Part shown: in pieces, positions 35,069 through 42,531 of the stretch
Layout of the letters: every line of letters begins with the position of its first letter
How positions within the stretch are numbered: the stretch's first letter is position 1
From: an uncultured bacterium
GTDB lineage: Bacteria > Verrucomicrobiota > Lentisphaeria > Victivallales > UBA1829
DNA length: 57,542 bases
Assembly: GCA_902780135.1 (NCBI GenBank)
Contig: CACZEK010000017.1
Span: 1-57,542 of the forward strand
Reading direction: 5' to 3'
The notes under the pieces: generated by a model
Seen by the model: the letters and a program-made list of their open reading frames with translations, nothing else
Databases searched by the model: none
Told to the model about the DNA's origin: nothing
Translations under genes and position numbers: made by a program

Positions 35069-35097
35069 AATATATAATATACCACATTTTTTCACAA
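35069..35097 (-). promoter_or_regulatory. Predicted hisG promoter
   Basis: On the minus strand TTGTGA (35097-35092) and TATATT (35074-35069) are 17 bp apart; a second overlapping TATATT lies a few bases upstream. Confidence 0.5.
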
Positions 35098-35193
35098 ATG
35101 AAAGCCGGAACCGGAAAAAACAGTTTTTGTCTTATTCGAACGCGGTATCCTTCGGTTGCGAAAACGTTTTCCGAAGAAAAAAACGGACAGCGT

Positions 35194-35222
35194 TTGAAAA
35201 TTCACCTTTTCAGCTGTAAATT
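35194..35222 (+). promoter_or_regulatory. Predicted promoter of the DUF3791/DUF3990 locus
   Basis: TTGAAA at 35194-35199 and TAAATT at 35217-35222 are 17 bp apart, about 38 bp upstream of the first small gene. Confidence 0.5.
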
Positions 35223-35259
35223 AGGTAAACCGGTATCATTGGAACAACAGGAGCCGATC

Positions 35260-35478
35260 ATGTCGAAACCAGTACTTGACTTTGCCATTTTCTGCATCGA
35301 GGGCGTCGCCGAAAAGCTTCAGCTCCCGGGCAACGTCGTGTACGATCTGCTGACCCGGAGATCCCGCATCCTGAACGACTATGTCGTCGCGTCCTACGAC
35401 GTCCTGCACACGCAGAGCAAACAATACGTCGTCGACGACATCATCTCCTTCATGAAGGAGGAAGGGGTCATCGCATGA
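35260..35478 (+). CDS. DUF3791-family small protein
   Basis: The ATG at 35260 has CAGGAG before it and gives 72 residues. The pattern FAIFCIEGVAEKLQLPGNVV, then YDLL, then YDVLHTQSKQYVVDDI is that of DUF3791 proteins, which in many gut bacteria come in small operons with a DUF3990 gene and a second helical small protein. The function is unknown; a toxin-antitoxin-like role has been suspected because of the linkage. Its last codons overlap the start of the DUF3990 remnant. Confidence 0.75.
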   Translation: MSKPVLDFAIFCIEGVAEKLQLPGNVVYDLLTRRSRILNDYVVASYDVLHTQSKQYVVDDIISFMKEEGVIA

Positions 35479-35561
35479 TCGAAGTCTTCCACGGATCGCA
35501 CACAAAAGTCGACAAGCCGGATTTCGAATCCGCGGAGGAGATTCGCGATGCAGGCCGATAA
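35475..35561 (+). pseudogene. DUF3990 remnant, 28 codons, apparent internal deletion
   Basis: The frame reads MIEVFHGSHTKVDKPDF then ESAEEIRDAGR and stops. The first 17 residues match the start of DUF3990 proteins (a hydrophobic strand, then HGS...V..PD). Intact members are about 150-180 residues long. The normal operon position (overlap with DUF3791 before and overlap with the next gene after) and the GGAGGAG that serves the next gene are both kept. This is what an internal in-frame deletion would leave. The DUF3990 fold has been compared with ADP-ribosyltransferases; that activity must be lost here. It is not a candidate for an active enzyme. Confidence 0.65.
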
Positions 35562-35763
35562 GACATTATTGCAGATGAAATACGCCCGCGTCGTCGCCAT
35601 GTTCGCCGCGCAGCAGAATATTTCCATGGAAGAAGCGCTGGATTTCTTCTACCATTCGGAGACCTATCAGGAACTCCGCGAAGGGATCGCCGATCTGCAC
35701 TGCCGCAGCGACCAGTATGTCGCCGACGAGCTGGCCATCGAATACCGGGACAGCCGCGCCTGA
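35548..35763 (+). CDS. Small helical protein of DUF3791/DUF3990 loci
   Basis: This 71-residue protein starts inside the end of the DUF3990 remnant with GGAGGAG upstream. LQMKYARVVAMFAAQQNISMEEALDFFYHSETYQELREGI (landmark) and HCRSDQYVADEL match the third small protein of DUF3791-DUF3990 operons. The chain is predicted all helical. If the locus was a toxin-antitoxin-like module, this and the first gene would be the accessory or antitoxin side left without the effector. Confidence 0.7.
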   Translation: MQADKTLLQMKYARVVAMFAAQQNISMEEALDFFYHSETYQELREGIADLHCRSDQYVADELAIEYRDSRA

Positions 35764-35798
35764 ACATCCCGGCATTTCCGCACCCTCCAGTCTTTTTT

Positions 35799-35884
35799 TC
35801 ACAATCCGCTGATTTTTTTTATTTAGCTTGATTTTTTGGAATCTTTGTGATATAGTATGACAGCAACATGATCATACGGAGCAA
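35799..35884 (+). promoter_or_regulatory. Promoter module of lipoprotein 1, copy 1 of a duplicated leader
   Basis: An 86-nt block is nearly the same as 38174-38258 (about ten differences). It contains TTGATT at 35828-35833 and TATAGT at 35851-35856 with 17-bp spacing. It ends in a CATACGGAGCAA segment whose GGAG (35878-35881) is the ribosome binding site of the gene at 35889. Confidence 0.75.
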
Positions 35885-35888
35885 GACA

Positions 35889-37037
35889 ATGGTCAAAAAG
35901 ATAATAACTGTCCGAAACATCGTTTTTATCCATAGTACCCTGCTTATCCTGTTCTGCACGGTCGGCGTCAACCTGGTCGGATGCTGCTCCGCATACGTTT
36001 TGAGCAGCAAATTCGGCGCAAGCAAATCCTATTTCGACTCTCCCAAATACGAACTGTCGCCCGACCGGGACGAGATCATCCTCACGAGCTCAAGGATAAC
36101 AACCCGTTCCTCCCTCGGACGGCAGTCGAGATCGACTTGGAAGGAACGTATCCCGCTCGACCCCCTGCCGGAAAACCTGATGCGCTGCCGCCTGACCGTG
36201 GAATATGATCCCGACGGGCAGAAATACTGGCATGACACGGCCGAAACCATGATCCCCAACGACAGATTCGACATCGAGGTCGAATCGCTGCCGCTGCCGG
36301 CGGACGAAACGCTTTATCTCAGGACCCGTCCCGAAGAACAATATGCTTTGTCCCAGCCGTTCCGCGTCCGCCTGATCCCGAGGAACGGAACCGGAGAAGT
36401 CCCGGCAGACACGGACGGGCAGGCCGGAACGCCCGCGCCCGCGAAACCGGCGCTGGGTGATCGATTATGGCGCATCCCCCAACCACAGGCCGGATCGCCC
36501 GCGCCCGCGAAAACGGCGGGCGAGCTGCGCCTCATGATTCCTGTTTCGCGTACTCTGGACGGCCGCAGCTACGAACTCCTGACCGTCGCGCCCGCGGACC
36601 CGCGTCCGAATCCCTACCGGGAATGGCTGGGGGAATTGGACCGGATCTACCGGGAAGAATATAAAGCGCGTGAAGCGAAAAGAGGAAAGATCCCCTCCTA
36701 TTTCGATTTCTGGAGAGTCATTCTGAGCAGCGTCGGCGGCTCCACATACGATCCATACGATCAACGGCACGAGATGCTGTATCAGGCGGCAAAGGAATGG
36801 GACCAGCGCGAGGAACTCCGGTATTATTATCCGTTCCCGGAAGGACAGGAGGAAGTGCGCATGATCGAATGCGAACGCCTCATGGGGGATCGGTTTCCCT
36901 CGTTTGAAGCGACCCTCTGGAAAACGGTCATGCTGCCGCCTGCATTCGTCGTGGACGTGGCGCTTCTGCCCGCAACGGTCCCCATGTCTTTTTACTACTA
37001 CCTCGGATATATGGCCGTCGGAGCATCAATCCAATAA
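35889..37037 (+). CDS. Predicted lipoprotein, paralogue 1
   Basis: The start at 35889 is chosen over an ATG 21 bases upstream because the GGAG-to-ATG distance then equals that of the paralogue at 38263. The 382 residues begin with a signal peptide and a lipobox LVGC (C32). The mature part shares blocks with the paralogue: RDEIILT, RIPLDPLPENLMRC, LSQPFRV and a C-terminal ATLWKTVMLPPAFVVDVALL (landmark), with two hydrophobic segments. A PAPAKP/PAPAKT linker interrupts the middle. The C-terminal part resembles YceK-type small lipoproteins. The function is unknown. Confidence 0.75.
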   Translation: MVKKIITVRNIVFIHSTLLILFCTVGVNLVGCCSAYVLSSKFGASKSYFDSPKYELSPDRDEIILTSSRITTRSSLGRQSRSTWKERIPLDPLPENLMRCRLTVEYDPDGQKYWHDTAETMIPNDRFDIEVESLPLPADETLYLRTRPEEQYALSQPFRVRLIPRNGTGEVPADTDGQAGTPAPAKPALGDRLWRIPQPQAGSPAPAKTAGELRLMIPVSRTLDGRSYELLTVAPADPRPNPYREWLGELDRIYREEYKAREAKRGKIPSYFDFWRVILSSVGGSTYDPYDQRHEMLYQAAKEWDQREELRYYYPFPEGQEEVRMIECERLMGDRFPSFEATLWKTVMLPPAFVVDVALLPATVPMSFYYYLGYMAVGASIQ

Positions 37038-37119
37038 CGCCGCCCGCCATGCCGCCCATGCAGGAGGAAAAGAATGCCCCGGAGAAAAACAAGGAGCTGA
37101 AAGAAATCAAGAATATGAT

Positions 37120-37148
37120 TTGACTTTTTCCTGTTCCGGGCGTAAATT
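37120..37148 (+). promoter_or_regulatory. Predicted promoter of the mntA-HEPN operon
   Basis: TTGACT at 37120-37125 and TAAATT at 37143-37148 are spaced by 17 bp, about 48 bp upstream of mntA. GCAGGAG precedes the start codon. Confidence 0.6.
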
Positions 37149-37195
37149 ATAGAGAATGAACAGGAAGCTTTCTTTTTAACGCAGGAGACGAAACC

Positions 37196-37486
37196 ATGTG
37201 CCAGCTCGACAGACTGCGCAGTTTAAGAGGCGAAATCTACGAAATCGCCAGACAGCACAAGGCCGACAGGGTCTATGTGTTCGGCTCCTGCGCCCGCAAG
37301 GAGGAGACGCCCGACAGCGACATCGACCTTCTTGTGGAACTGCAGAAAGGCGTTTCCTTCCGCGACCTCCTCGGACTTCAGGACGGATTTGAAAAGCTCC
37401 TGGGGTGCAGCGTCGATGTCGTCTCCAAAAACGGACTCAGCCCGTTCATCCGGAGCGCCGTACTTGCGGAGGCCGTTCTTTTATGA
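37196..37486 (+). CDS. mntA: MntA-type minimal nucleotidyltransferase, predicted antitoxin
   Basis: The 96-residue protein has the complete GSX10DXD signature: G30, S31, D42 and D44 in GSCARKEETPDSDID, with the third carboxylate as D74 in GCSVDVVS. In the characterised HepT/MntA systems the MNT enzyme adds AMP to a tyrosine of the HEPN RNase and silences it. All active-site residues are intact here. The gene overlaps the HEPN gene by four bases (ATGA), as expected for such a pair. Confidence 0.88.
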   Translation: MCQLDRLRSLRGEIYEIARQHKADRVYVFGSCARKEETPDSDIDLLVELQKGVSFRDLLGLQDGFEKLLGCSVDVVSKNGLSPFIRSAVLAEAVLL

Positions 37487-38142
37487 AAAAGCGGTCCGAC
37501 GGTACGTTCCTTCTTCATATTTACGAAGCGCTGAACGATATCGTCGCCTATACCGCGGACGGTCAGGCGGAATTCTTTTCCGAGAAAATGCGTCAGGATG
37601 CCGTCGAGCGCAAGTTTGAGATCATCGGGGAAGCTGTCAAGAATTTATCTCAGGGCTTCAGGGAAAAACACTCAAACGTTGACTGGTCCTACATGGCGAG
37701 ATTCCGCGACCTGCTCTCGCATCATTATTTCGGAATCGATCTGGATGTCGTCTGGTCGATCGCCAGTGAAGACGTGCCTCAGGCATTGAAGCAGATCAAG
37801 GAGATTCCTGAATTTCTGAGCGCAAAACGGCAATTTGATGAAACTCAGGAACACGCTCTTGATTTTCTCCTTCGCAATCAGGCTGAAATCCGGGAAATAG
37901 CCGGACGCTTCCATATAAAATCGCTCAAGGTTTTTGGTGAAATCGCAGGTCGGACTGAGAACTACAATTCGGAGTTGGAGTTTCTTTTCGAACCGCCCCG
38001 CCCTTTTTCTCTTTTTGATCAAGCCGCATTCCTCAATGAGCTTACTGTCCTGCTCCGGCGCAGAGTATCTCTTGTTTCCCCCGACTGCCAACTGTATCAG
38101 GAACATCCTGAGCTGTTTGAGAATCCCGTCGAAATCCTGTAG
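37483..38142 (+). CDS. hepT: HepT-like HEPN RNase fused to a degenerate second nucleotidyltransferase domain
   Basis: The start at 37483 overlaps mntA and gives 219 residues, against about 110-150 for usual HepT proteins. Residues 1-115 are a DUF86/HEPN domain with RDLLSHHY: R75, H80 and Y82 form the RX4HXY motif, whose Arg and His act in RNA cleavage and whose Tyr is the AMP acceptor in studied HepT proteins. Residues 130-219 look like an MNT domain with the catalytic residues replaced at exact spacing. GSX10DXD has become G152-E153-X10-E164-L-E166, and the third Asp position is S196 (RRRVSLVS). The added domain should not transfer AMP but may bind nucleotide, MntA or another partner. The gene is AT-richer than the core genes. 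Confidence 0.82.
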   Translation: MKKRSDGTFLLHIYEALNDIVAYTADGQAEFFSEKMRQDAVERKFEIIGEAVKNLSQGFREKHSNVDWSYMARFRDLLSHHYFGIDLDVVWSIASEDVPQALKQIKEIPEFLSAKRQFDETQEHALDFLLRNQAEIREIAGRFHIKSLKVFGEIAGRTENYNSELEFLFEPPRPFSLFDQAAFLNELTVLLRRRVSLVSPDCQLYQEHPELFENPVEIL

Positions 38143-38173
38143 ACGTGCCATAAATCTTTTTGCGCCTTTTTTT

Positions 38174-38258
38174 TCGCAATCCGCTGATTTTTTTTATTTA
38201 GCTTGTTTTTTTGGATTGTTGTGATATAGTATGGCGGCAACACAGTCATACGGAGCAA
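38174..38258 (+). promoter_or_regulatory. Promoter module of lipoprotein 2, copy 2 of the duplicated leader
   Basis: This 85-nt block is nearly identical to 35799-35884. TTGTTT at 38203-38208 and TATAGT at 38225-38230 are 16 bp apart, and GGAG at 38252-38255 serves the gene at 38263 with the same seven-base spacing as copy 1. Confidence 0.75.
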
Positions 38259-38262
38259 TAAC

Positions 38263-39168
38263 ATGACTTGGAAAAAGACACTCGCCCGCAATCTCCTCTT
38301 CGCCGTGCTCCTCGTTGCGGCGGGATTCTATTGCACCGGGTGCTGCACGATGTCGGTCATTCAGAACCTCGGCACGACCCGAACGGATTTCAGCGAATAC
38401 CGCTACGAGATGTCGCCCCGCCGCGACGAGATCGTTCTCACGGGCAAACGGACGAAGGAATACAATTATCTGCCGTTTTACGGGGCGCTTCACGAAGCGC
38501 CTGCATGGACTTCGGTCAAAAACTATGAGAAACGCATCCCGCTGAATCCCCTGCCGGAGGACCTGGTACGGTGCAATATGGTCGTGGAGACCGCCCCCGA
38601 TGCGCCGCGTGCAAAGGTCATGCCGCTTTATCCTCTGCCGCCTGGTGTCTATGATGATAACGACATAAGAAAACTTTCCCCGGACGAGGTAACGGACCTT
38701 TCCGTTGTTCAGTTCGAGTTCGAGGCGTTTGTCGACGAATTTCCGGTCGGCGAGGACGAGACGATTCATCTCCGCGTGCATCCCGACGACCTGCCGTACC
38801 TGTCCCAGCCTTTCCGGCTCATCGTATGGCATCGGGGCGAAGAGGAGCTCCCGGAGGGAAAAAGAAGCGGTTGGGATCGGTACCGCATGTTCCCCTGTGC
38901 AGTCAACGGCAACCGTTATGAACTCCTGTGCAGCAATGACCTCATGCCGTTCGACGAGGAATGGCTTCGGGAAATGAAGCAGGATTACTGGCGTCCCCCG
39001 GCGATGAAGGAAATCATAGGCTACGGAGGCGGCGAGTCCAGCGGGTCCCCGTCGTTCGGGGTGATCTGCTGGAAGGTCCTGTGGTTCCCGTCGGCGGTCG
39101 TCGGGGATGTGATCCTGATCCCGATTTCCGTTCCCGTCGTGCTCCTGGTGGTCGCGTTCGGCTCGTAA
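38263..39168 (+). CDS. Predicted lipoprotein, paralogue 2
   Basis: The 301-residue protein starts with a signal peptide and a lipobox-like CTGC (C27). It shares with the gene at 35889 the blocks RYEMSPRRDEIVLTG, RIPLNPLPEDLVRC, LSQPFRL, a YELL block and a C-terminal hydrophobic region SAVVGDVILIPISVPVVLL. Together with the duplicated promoter this shows a tandem duplication, with the mntA-HEPN pair now lying between the copies. The function is unknown. Both are likely outer- or inner-membrane-anchored periplasmic proteins. Confidence 0.75.
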   Translation: MTWKKTLARNLLFAVLLVAAGFYCTGCCTMSVIQNLGTTRTDFSEYRYEMSPRRDEIVLTGKRTKEYNYLPFYGALHEAPAWTSVKNYEKRIPLNPLPEDLVRCNMVVETAPDAPRAKVMPLYPLPPGVYDDNDIRKLSPDEVTDLSVVQFEFEAFVDEFPVGEDETIHLRVHPDDLPYLSQPFRLIVWHRGEEELPEGKRSGWDRYRMFPCAVNGNRYELLCSNDLMPFDEEWLREMKQDYWRPPAMKEIIGYGGGESSGSPSFGVICWKVLWFPSAVVGDVILIPISVPVVLLVVAFGS

Positions 39169-39280
39169 AACCTGTGGTTCGCATCGGTGCGGGAAAACGG
39201 CAAAACAAGGTAATATTTCCGAAATGTTTCGGTTTTAACAAAGATTTTCAGAAAAAAAAGCGAAAAAAAGGTGAGAAGGT

Positions 39281-39309
39281 TTGAAAAAGGAAGGGGCGGG
39301 GTGTATAGT
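39281..39309 (+). promoter_or_regulatory. Predicted promoter of the rpmJ-rplQ operon
   Basis: TTGAAA at 39281-39286 and TATAGT at 39304-39309 are spaced by exactly 17 bp, about 148 bp upstream of rpmJ. Confidence 0.6.
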
Positions 39310-39327
39310 AATAGCTCATTTGTGTAT

Positions 39328-39353
39328 CGCGGCAAATTGTGGTGATTGCCGCG
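39328..39353 (+). promoter_or_regulatory. Stem-loop in the ribosomal operon leader
   Basis: CGCGGCAA and TTGCCGCG pair over 8 bp around a 10-nt loop just after the predicted transcription start. No T-run follows, so it is not a terminator. It could be a ribosomal-protein autoregulatory element. The rest of the 39169-39456 gap shows nothing else I recognise. Confidence 0.45.
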
Positions 39354-39456
39354 CATTCCATAGCACAATTGCACGTATGACAGGCAGAACCGGAGCATGA
39401 ACCCCGGGCCGTGCTGTCATGGACTCGAACAATACAAGACAAATCGGAGTACGAAA

Positions 39457-39573
39457 ATGAAAGTCACTTCGTCCATCAAGCGCAGATGTGAAAACTGCCA
39501 GATCATCAAGCGCAAAGGCGTGGTCCGCGTGGTCTGCTCCCGCAACCCCCGCCACAAACAGAAACAAGGTTAA
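39457..39573 (+). CDS. rpmJ: Ribosomal protein L36
   Basis: This 38-codon gene encodes [20 protein letters not shown] then a basic tail with [14 protein letters not shown]. The zinc ligands of the C-plus form are visible (CxxC, then C and H). It is the first gene of the operon, with AATCGGAG before the start, followed 18 bases later by rpsM, the usual order. Confidence 0.95.
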   Translation: MKVTSSIKRRCENCQIIKRKGVVRVVCSRNPRHKQKQG

Positions 39574-39591
39574 GCACGGAGACAACCCACC

Positions 39592-40035
39592 ATGCCCAGA
39601 ATTTTAGGTGTAGACATCCCGATGAACAAGCGCGTGAAATATGCGCTTCAGGCCATTTACGGCATCGGTCCCGCGATCGCGGAAGAGATCATCGTCAAGG
39701 CGAACATCGACCCGAACCTGAAGGCGAGCCAGCTTTCCGACGAAAACATTTCGGCGATCACGAACCTGCTTCAGAACGACTACACGGTGGAAGGCGACCT
39801 CCGCCGTGAGATCATGATCAACGTCCGCCGCCTCCAGGCGATCGGATGCTATCGCGGCCTCCGCCACAAGAAAGGCCTGCCGACCCGCGGCCAGCGTACG
39901 CGCACCAACGCCCGTACCCGCAAAGGCAAACGCGTTACCGTCGGCGCCATCCGCGACAAAACGCAGCGCCGCACTGCCGCCTCCGACAAGGCTGCCGCTG
40001 CCGAAGCCGCTGCCGGCAAAGCCGCAAAGAAGTGA
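39592..40035 (+). CDS. rpsM: Ribosomal protein S13
   Basis: The 147-residue protein has the S13 helix-two-turns-helix core (RVKYALQAIYGIGPAIAEEI) and the signature RRLQAIGCYRGLRHKKGLP followed by RGQRTRTNARTRKG. It is about 25 residues longer than usual because of an Ala/Lys-rich tail (AAAAEAAAGKAAKK). It binds the head of 16S rRNA in the small subunit. Confidence 0.96.
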   Translation: MPRILGVDIPMNKRVKYALQAIYGIGPAIAEEIIVKANIDPNLKASQLSDENISAITNLLQNDYTVEGDLRREIMINVRRLQAIGCYRGLRHKKGLPTRGQRTRTNARTRKGKRVTVGAIRDKTQRRTAASDKAAAAEAAAGKAAKK

Positions 40036-40083
40036 TCCGCCTGAGATCAGCAAACGAATCAACAAAAAGGTCATTGATCCACT

Positions 40084-40542
40084 ATGTCTGACGAAATCAA
40101 AGAAACCGCAGCTGCGACTCAGGCTGCAGCCGAAGCCGAAGCTCCGGCCGCCGAGGCCGCTCCGGTCGACAACAAGCGCAAGAAAACCGGCCGTTACATC
40201 CCGAACGGCATCGCTTTCATCCATGCCACGTTCAACAACACGAAAGTGGCGTTCACGGATCTCCACGGCAACGTGATCGCGTGGTCCTCCTCCGGCAAGA
40301 ACGGCTTCAAGGGCTCCCGCAAGAGCACCGCGTACGCCGCCCAGGTCGTCGCCGCCGACGCCGCCAAGAAGGCGCAGGCATTCGGCATGAAGGACGTCGA
40401 AGTCCGCATCAAGGGACCGGGTGCCGGCCGCGAATCCGCCGTCCGAGGCATCGCCTCCACCGGCATGGAAGTCAGCTGCATCAAGGACATCACGCCCGTT
40501 CCGCACAACGGCTGCCGTCCCCCGAAGCGCCGCCGCAACTGA
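40084..40542 (+). CDS. rpsK: Ribosomal protein S11
   Basis: The 152-residue protein has the core [21 protein letters not shown] and [18 protein letters not shown], and ends [13 protein letters not shown]. An Ala/Glu-rich N-terminal extension of about 30 residues precedes the conserved part. It lies on the small-subunit platform. The next gene is rpoA; rpsD, present at this place in the E. coli alpha operon, is absent. Confidence 0.96.
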   Translation: MSDEIKETAAATQAAAEAEAPAAEAAPVDNKRKKTGRYIPNGIAFIHATFNNTKVAFTDLHGNVIAWSSSGKNGFKGSRKSTAYAAQVVAADAAKKAQAFGMKDVEVRIKGPGAGRESAVRGIASTGMEVSCIKDITPVPHNGCRPPKRRRN

Positions 40543-40565
40543 CGGTTCTTCCGTTATTCTGTCCG

Positions 40566-40581
40566 GGCCGGATCTCCGGCC
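40566..40581 (+). promoter_or_regulatory. Hairpin between rpsK and rpoA
   Basis: GGCCGG-ATCT-CCGGCC forms a perfect 6-bp stem with a tetraloop in the 98-nt gap. No T-run follows. It may set mRNA processing or stability between the ribosomal and polymerase genes. Confidence 0.4.
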
Positions 40582-40640
40582 GTTCAGCCTAACCCCGAAC
40601 CGATAACCCAGTCAACTATTCATACCGGAGGTACTTCAAT

Positions 40641-41669
40641 ATGGCTTCTGTACTCACATTCCCGATGCCGCATGGGATCGTCGTGGACGAAGAGACCGCG
40701 TCGAACACCTACGCCAAGTTCACCGCCGCTCCGTTCCAGAGCGGATTCGGACACACCATCGGCAACGCCCTCCGCCGGGTGCTTCTTTCCTCCCTCGAGG
40801 GCGCGGCGATCTCCTCCGTCCGTTTCGACGGCACGACGCACGAGTTCTCCACGCTTCCGCATGTGATCGAAGACGTCACCGAGATCATTCTCAACCTGAA
40901 GAAGGTCAAACTCAATCTGAACTCCGATCAGGTCAAGAAACTCGAAATCCGCAAGAAAAAAGCCGGCCCGGTCACCGCCGCCGACATCATTACGGAAGGC
41001 ACCGTCGAGATCCTCAATCCCGACCAGATCATCTGCACGCTCGACAAGGATTTCCCGTTCCACTGCGAACTTGAGGTCTCCAAAGGCCGCGGCTGGCAGC
41101 CCGCCGAACGCAACAAACGGCCCGACCAGCCGCTCGGAACGATCGCGATCGACTGCCTCTTCAGCCCGATCACCTATGTCCGCTACCAGGTCAGCGCCAC
41201 CCGCGTCGGCGAAGAGACCGAAATGGACAGCCTCACCATCGAGATCCACACGGACGGACGCGTGACCCCGAACGATGCCCTGGAGAAGGCCGCGAGAATC
41301 CTCAAGGACCATCTCCGCCCGTTCCTCGGCAGCCACGCCGCCGACTCCGAATACTACAATCCGATCTCCGAAGAGGACATGAAGCGCTTCAAGCTCCTCA
41401 CGCAGGACGTCGACGTCCTCGAGCTGAGCGTCCGCGCGCAGAACTGCCTCAACAATGCGGACATCAAGCTCCTCGGCGAACTCTGCCTCAAGACGGAATC
41501 CAAGATGCTCAAGTACCGCAACTTCGGCAAGAAGTCCCTCGACGAGATCAAGGAAAAGCTTGCCACGTTGAACCTCTCCCTCGGAATGACTCTCTCCGAA
41601 GAACTCGAAACCGCCATTCTCGCCGAGGCCGAACGCGCCAAGGCCGTGAAGAACAAAGCGGGAGACTAA
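40641..41669 (+). CDS. rpoA: RNA polymerase alpha subunit
   Basis: The 342-residue protein has the dimerising N-terminal domain (YAKFTAAPFQSGFGHTIGNALRRVLLSSL, landmark) and a linker. The C-terminal domain carries LELSVRAQNCLNNADI and LGELCLKTESKMLKYRNFGKKSLDEI (landmarks), which contacts UP elements and activators. CCGGAGG precedes the start at a good distance. The length is normal. Confidence 0.97.
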   Translation: MASVLTFPMPHGIVVDEETASNTYAKFTAAPFQSGFGHTIGNALRRVLLSSLEGAAISSVRFDGTTHEFSTLPHVIEDVTEIILNLKKVKLNLNSDQVKKLEIRKKKAGPVTAADIITEGTVEILNPDQIICTLDKDFPFHCELEVSKGRGWQPAERNKRPDQPLGTIAIDCLFSPITYVRYQVSATRVGEETEMDSLTIEIHTDGRVTPNDALEKAARILKDHLRPFLGSHAADSEYYNPISEEDMKRFKLLTQDVDVLELSVRAQNCLNNADIKLLGELCLKTESKMLKYRNFGKKSLDEIKEKLATLNLSLGMTLSEELETAILAEAERAKAVKNKAGD

Positions 41670-41675
41670 TCTATC

Positions 41676-42122
41676 ATGCGTCACCTCGTACACACTGCCA
41701 AACTCAACCGCAACTGCGGTCACCGCAAGGCCATGCTGGTCAACCTCGCATGCAGCCTGATCGAACACGAATCCATCCAGACCACCACGATCCGCGCGAA
41801 GGAACTCCGCCGCTTCGTGGAACGTCTCATCACCATGGCGAAGGCCGGCGGCGACCACAAGCGCCGTCTCGCTTACGCCAAGCTGAAAATCAACACCCCG
41901 TCCGAATTCGCACAGACCAAGAAGCTCGTCCTCGCGAAGCTCTTCGACGAACTCGGACCCCGCTTCGCGGACCGTCCCGGCGGATACACCCGTATCATCC
42001 ACATGCCGGCGCGCAGAGGCGACTCCGCCCCCATGTGCCTGATCCAGCTCCTCAACGAGCCCGTCAAGGCCAAGGCGAAGAAGGAAGAAGCCCCCAAGGC
42101 CGAGGAAGCCAAGGCCGAGTGA
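41676..42122 (+). CDS. rplQ: Ribosomal protein L17
   Basis: The 148-residue protein has the L17 core: AKLNRNCGHRKAMLVNLACSLIEHESIQTT (landmark) and GPRFADRPGGYTRIIHMPARRGDSAPMCLIQL. It carries an additional Lys/Glu/Ala-rich tail. It is the last gene of the operon, six bases after rpoA. Confidence 0.96.
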   Translation: MRHLVHTAKLNRNCGHRKAMLVNLACSLIEHESIQTTTIRAKELRRFVERLITMAKAGGDHKRRLAYAKLKINTPSEFAQTKKLVLAKLFDELGPRFADRPGGYTRIIHMPARRGDSAPMCLIQLLNEPVKAKAKKEEAPKAEEAKAE

Positions 42123-42193
42123 GTTTCACTTGACTGAACACATGCCGGGCGGTTTTCTGTCCGGCTGTGCATCAGCTTTCCTTTTGGATTCAT

Positions 42194-42222
42194 GCTCTCC
42201 CGTCAAACGGAGAGCTTTTTTT
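42194..42222 (+). terminator. Rho-independent terminator after rplQ
   Basis: GCTCTCC and GGAGAGC form the stem (42194-42215) and seven T follow. Confidence 0.85.
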
Positions 42223-42247
42223 GTGCCCGGACGCGGTATTCTTCCCT

Positions 42248-42331
42248 GTGTCCGAGCGAAGCCGGACACTACACAGCACCGCTTGCGGTGTGCGCGAGCG
42301 GAGCCGCGCACTACCCGGCACACGATGTGTG
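42248..42331. repeat. Double-hairpin intergenic repeat, copy B (two units)
   Basis: Unit 1: stem GTGTCCG/CGGACAC (42248-42269) with loop AGCGAAGC, spacer TACACAG, then CACCGC-TT-GCGGTG (42277-42290). Unit 2: stem TGCGCG/CGCGCA (42291-42310) with loop AGCGGAGC, spacer, then CACAC-GAT-GTGTG (42319-42331). The 409-bp gap from 42123 to 42531 holds this repeat between two terminators. The part after about 42360 shows only the RBS of the next gene (GAGGAG). Confidence 0.72.
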
Positions 42332-42357
42332 GCCCTCCATTTTGGGGGCTTTTTTTG
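42332..42357 (+). terminator. Second T-tailed hairpin after rplQ
   Basis: GCCCTC and a G-run ending GGGGGC (with one T-G pair) form a short stem followed by seven T. Confidence 0.55.
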
Positions 42358-42531
42358 TTGGCGGCAAAAAAACGGGAACTTTTCCGGGATCGCGCTGTCT
42401 ATACCCCGTAACGGAGGATTTCCGGCAAGCCCGCGAACGGCCGCGCGAAGCGTCCCGGCGGGCGAGGCGGTCCTCCGCACCGATCCCGATACAGCATTTT
42501 TCAACACCGACATTTGAGGAGATAACCCGGC

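Noticed and set aside
35868..35888. Upstream ATG for lipoprotein 1
   Set aside because: The ribosome-binding GGAG lies downstream of it, and the paralogue supports the start at 35889.
42123..42531. A tRNA or small RNA gene in the gap after rplQ
   Set aside because: The hairpins are tandem short stems with no cloverleaf, T-loop or anticodon arm; they fit the repeat family better.
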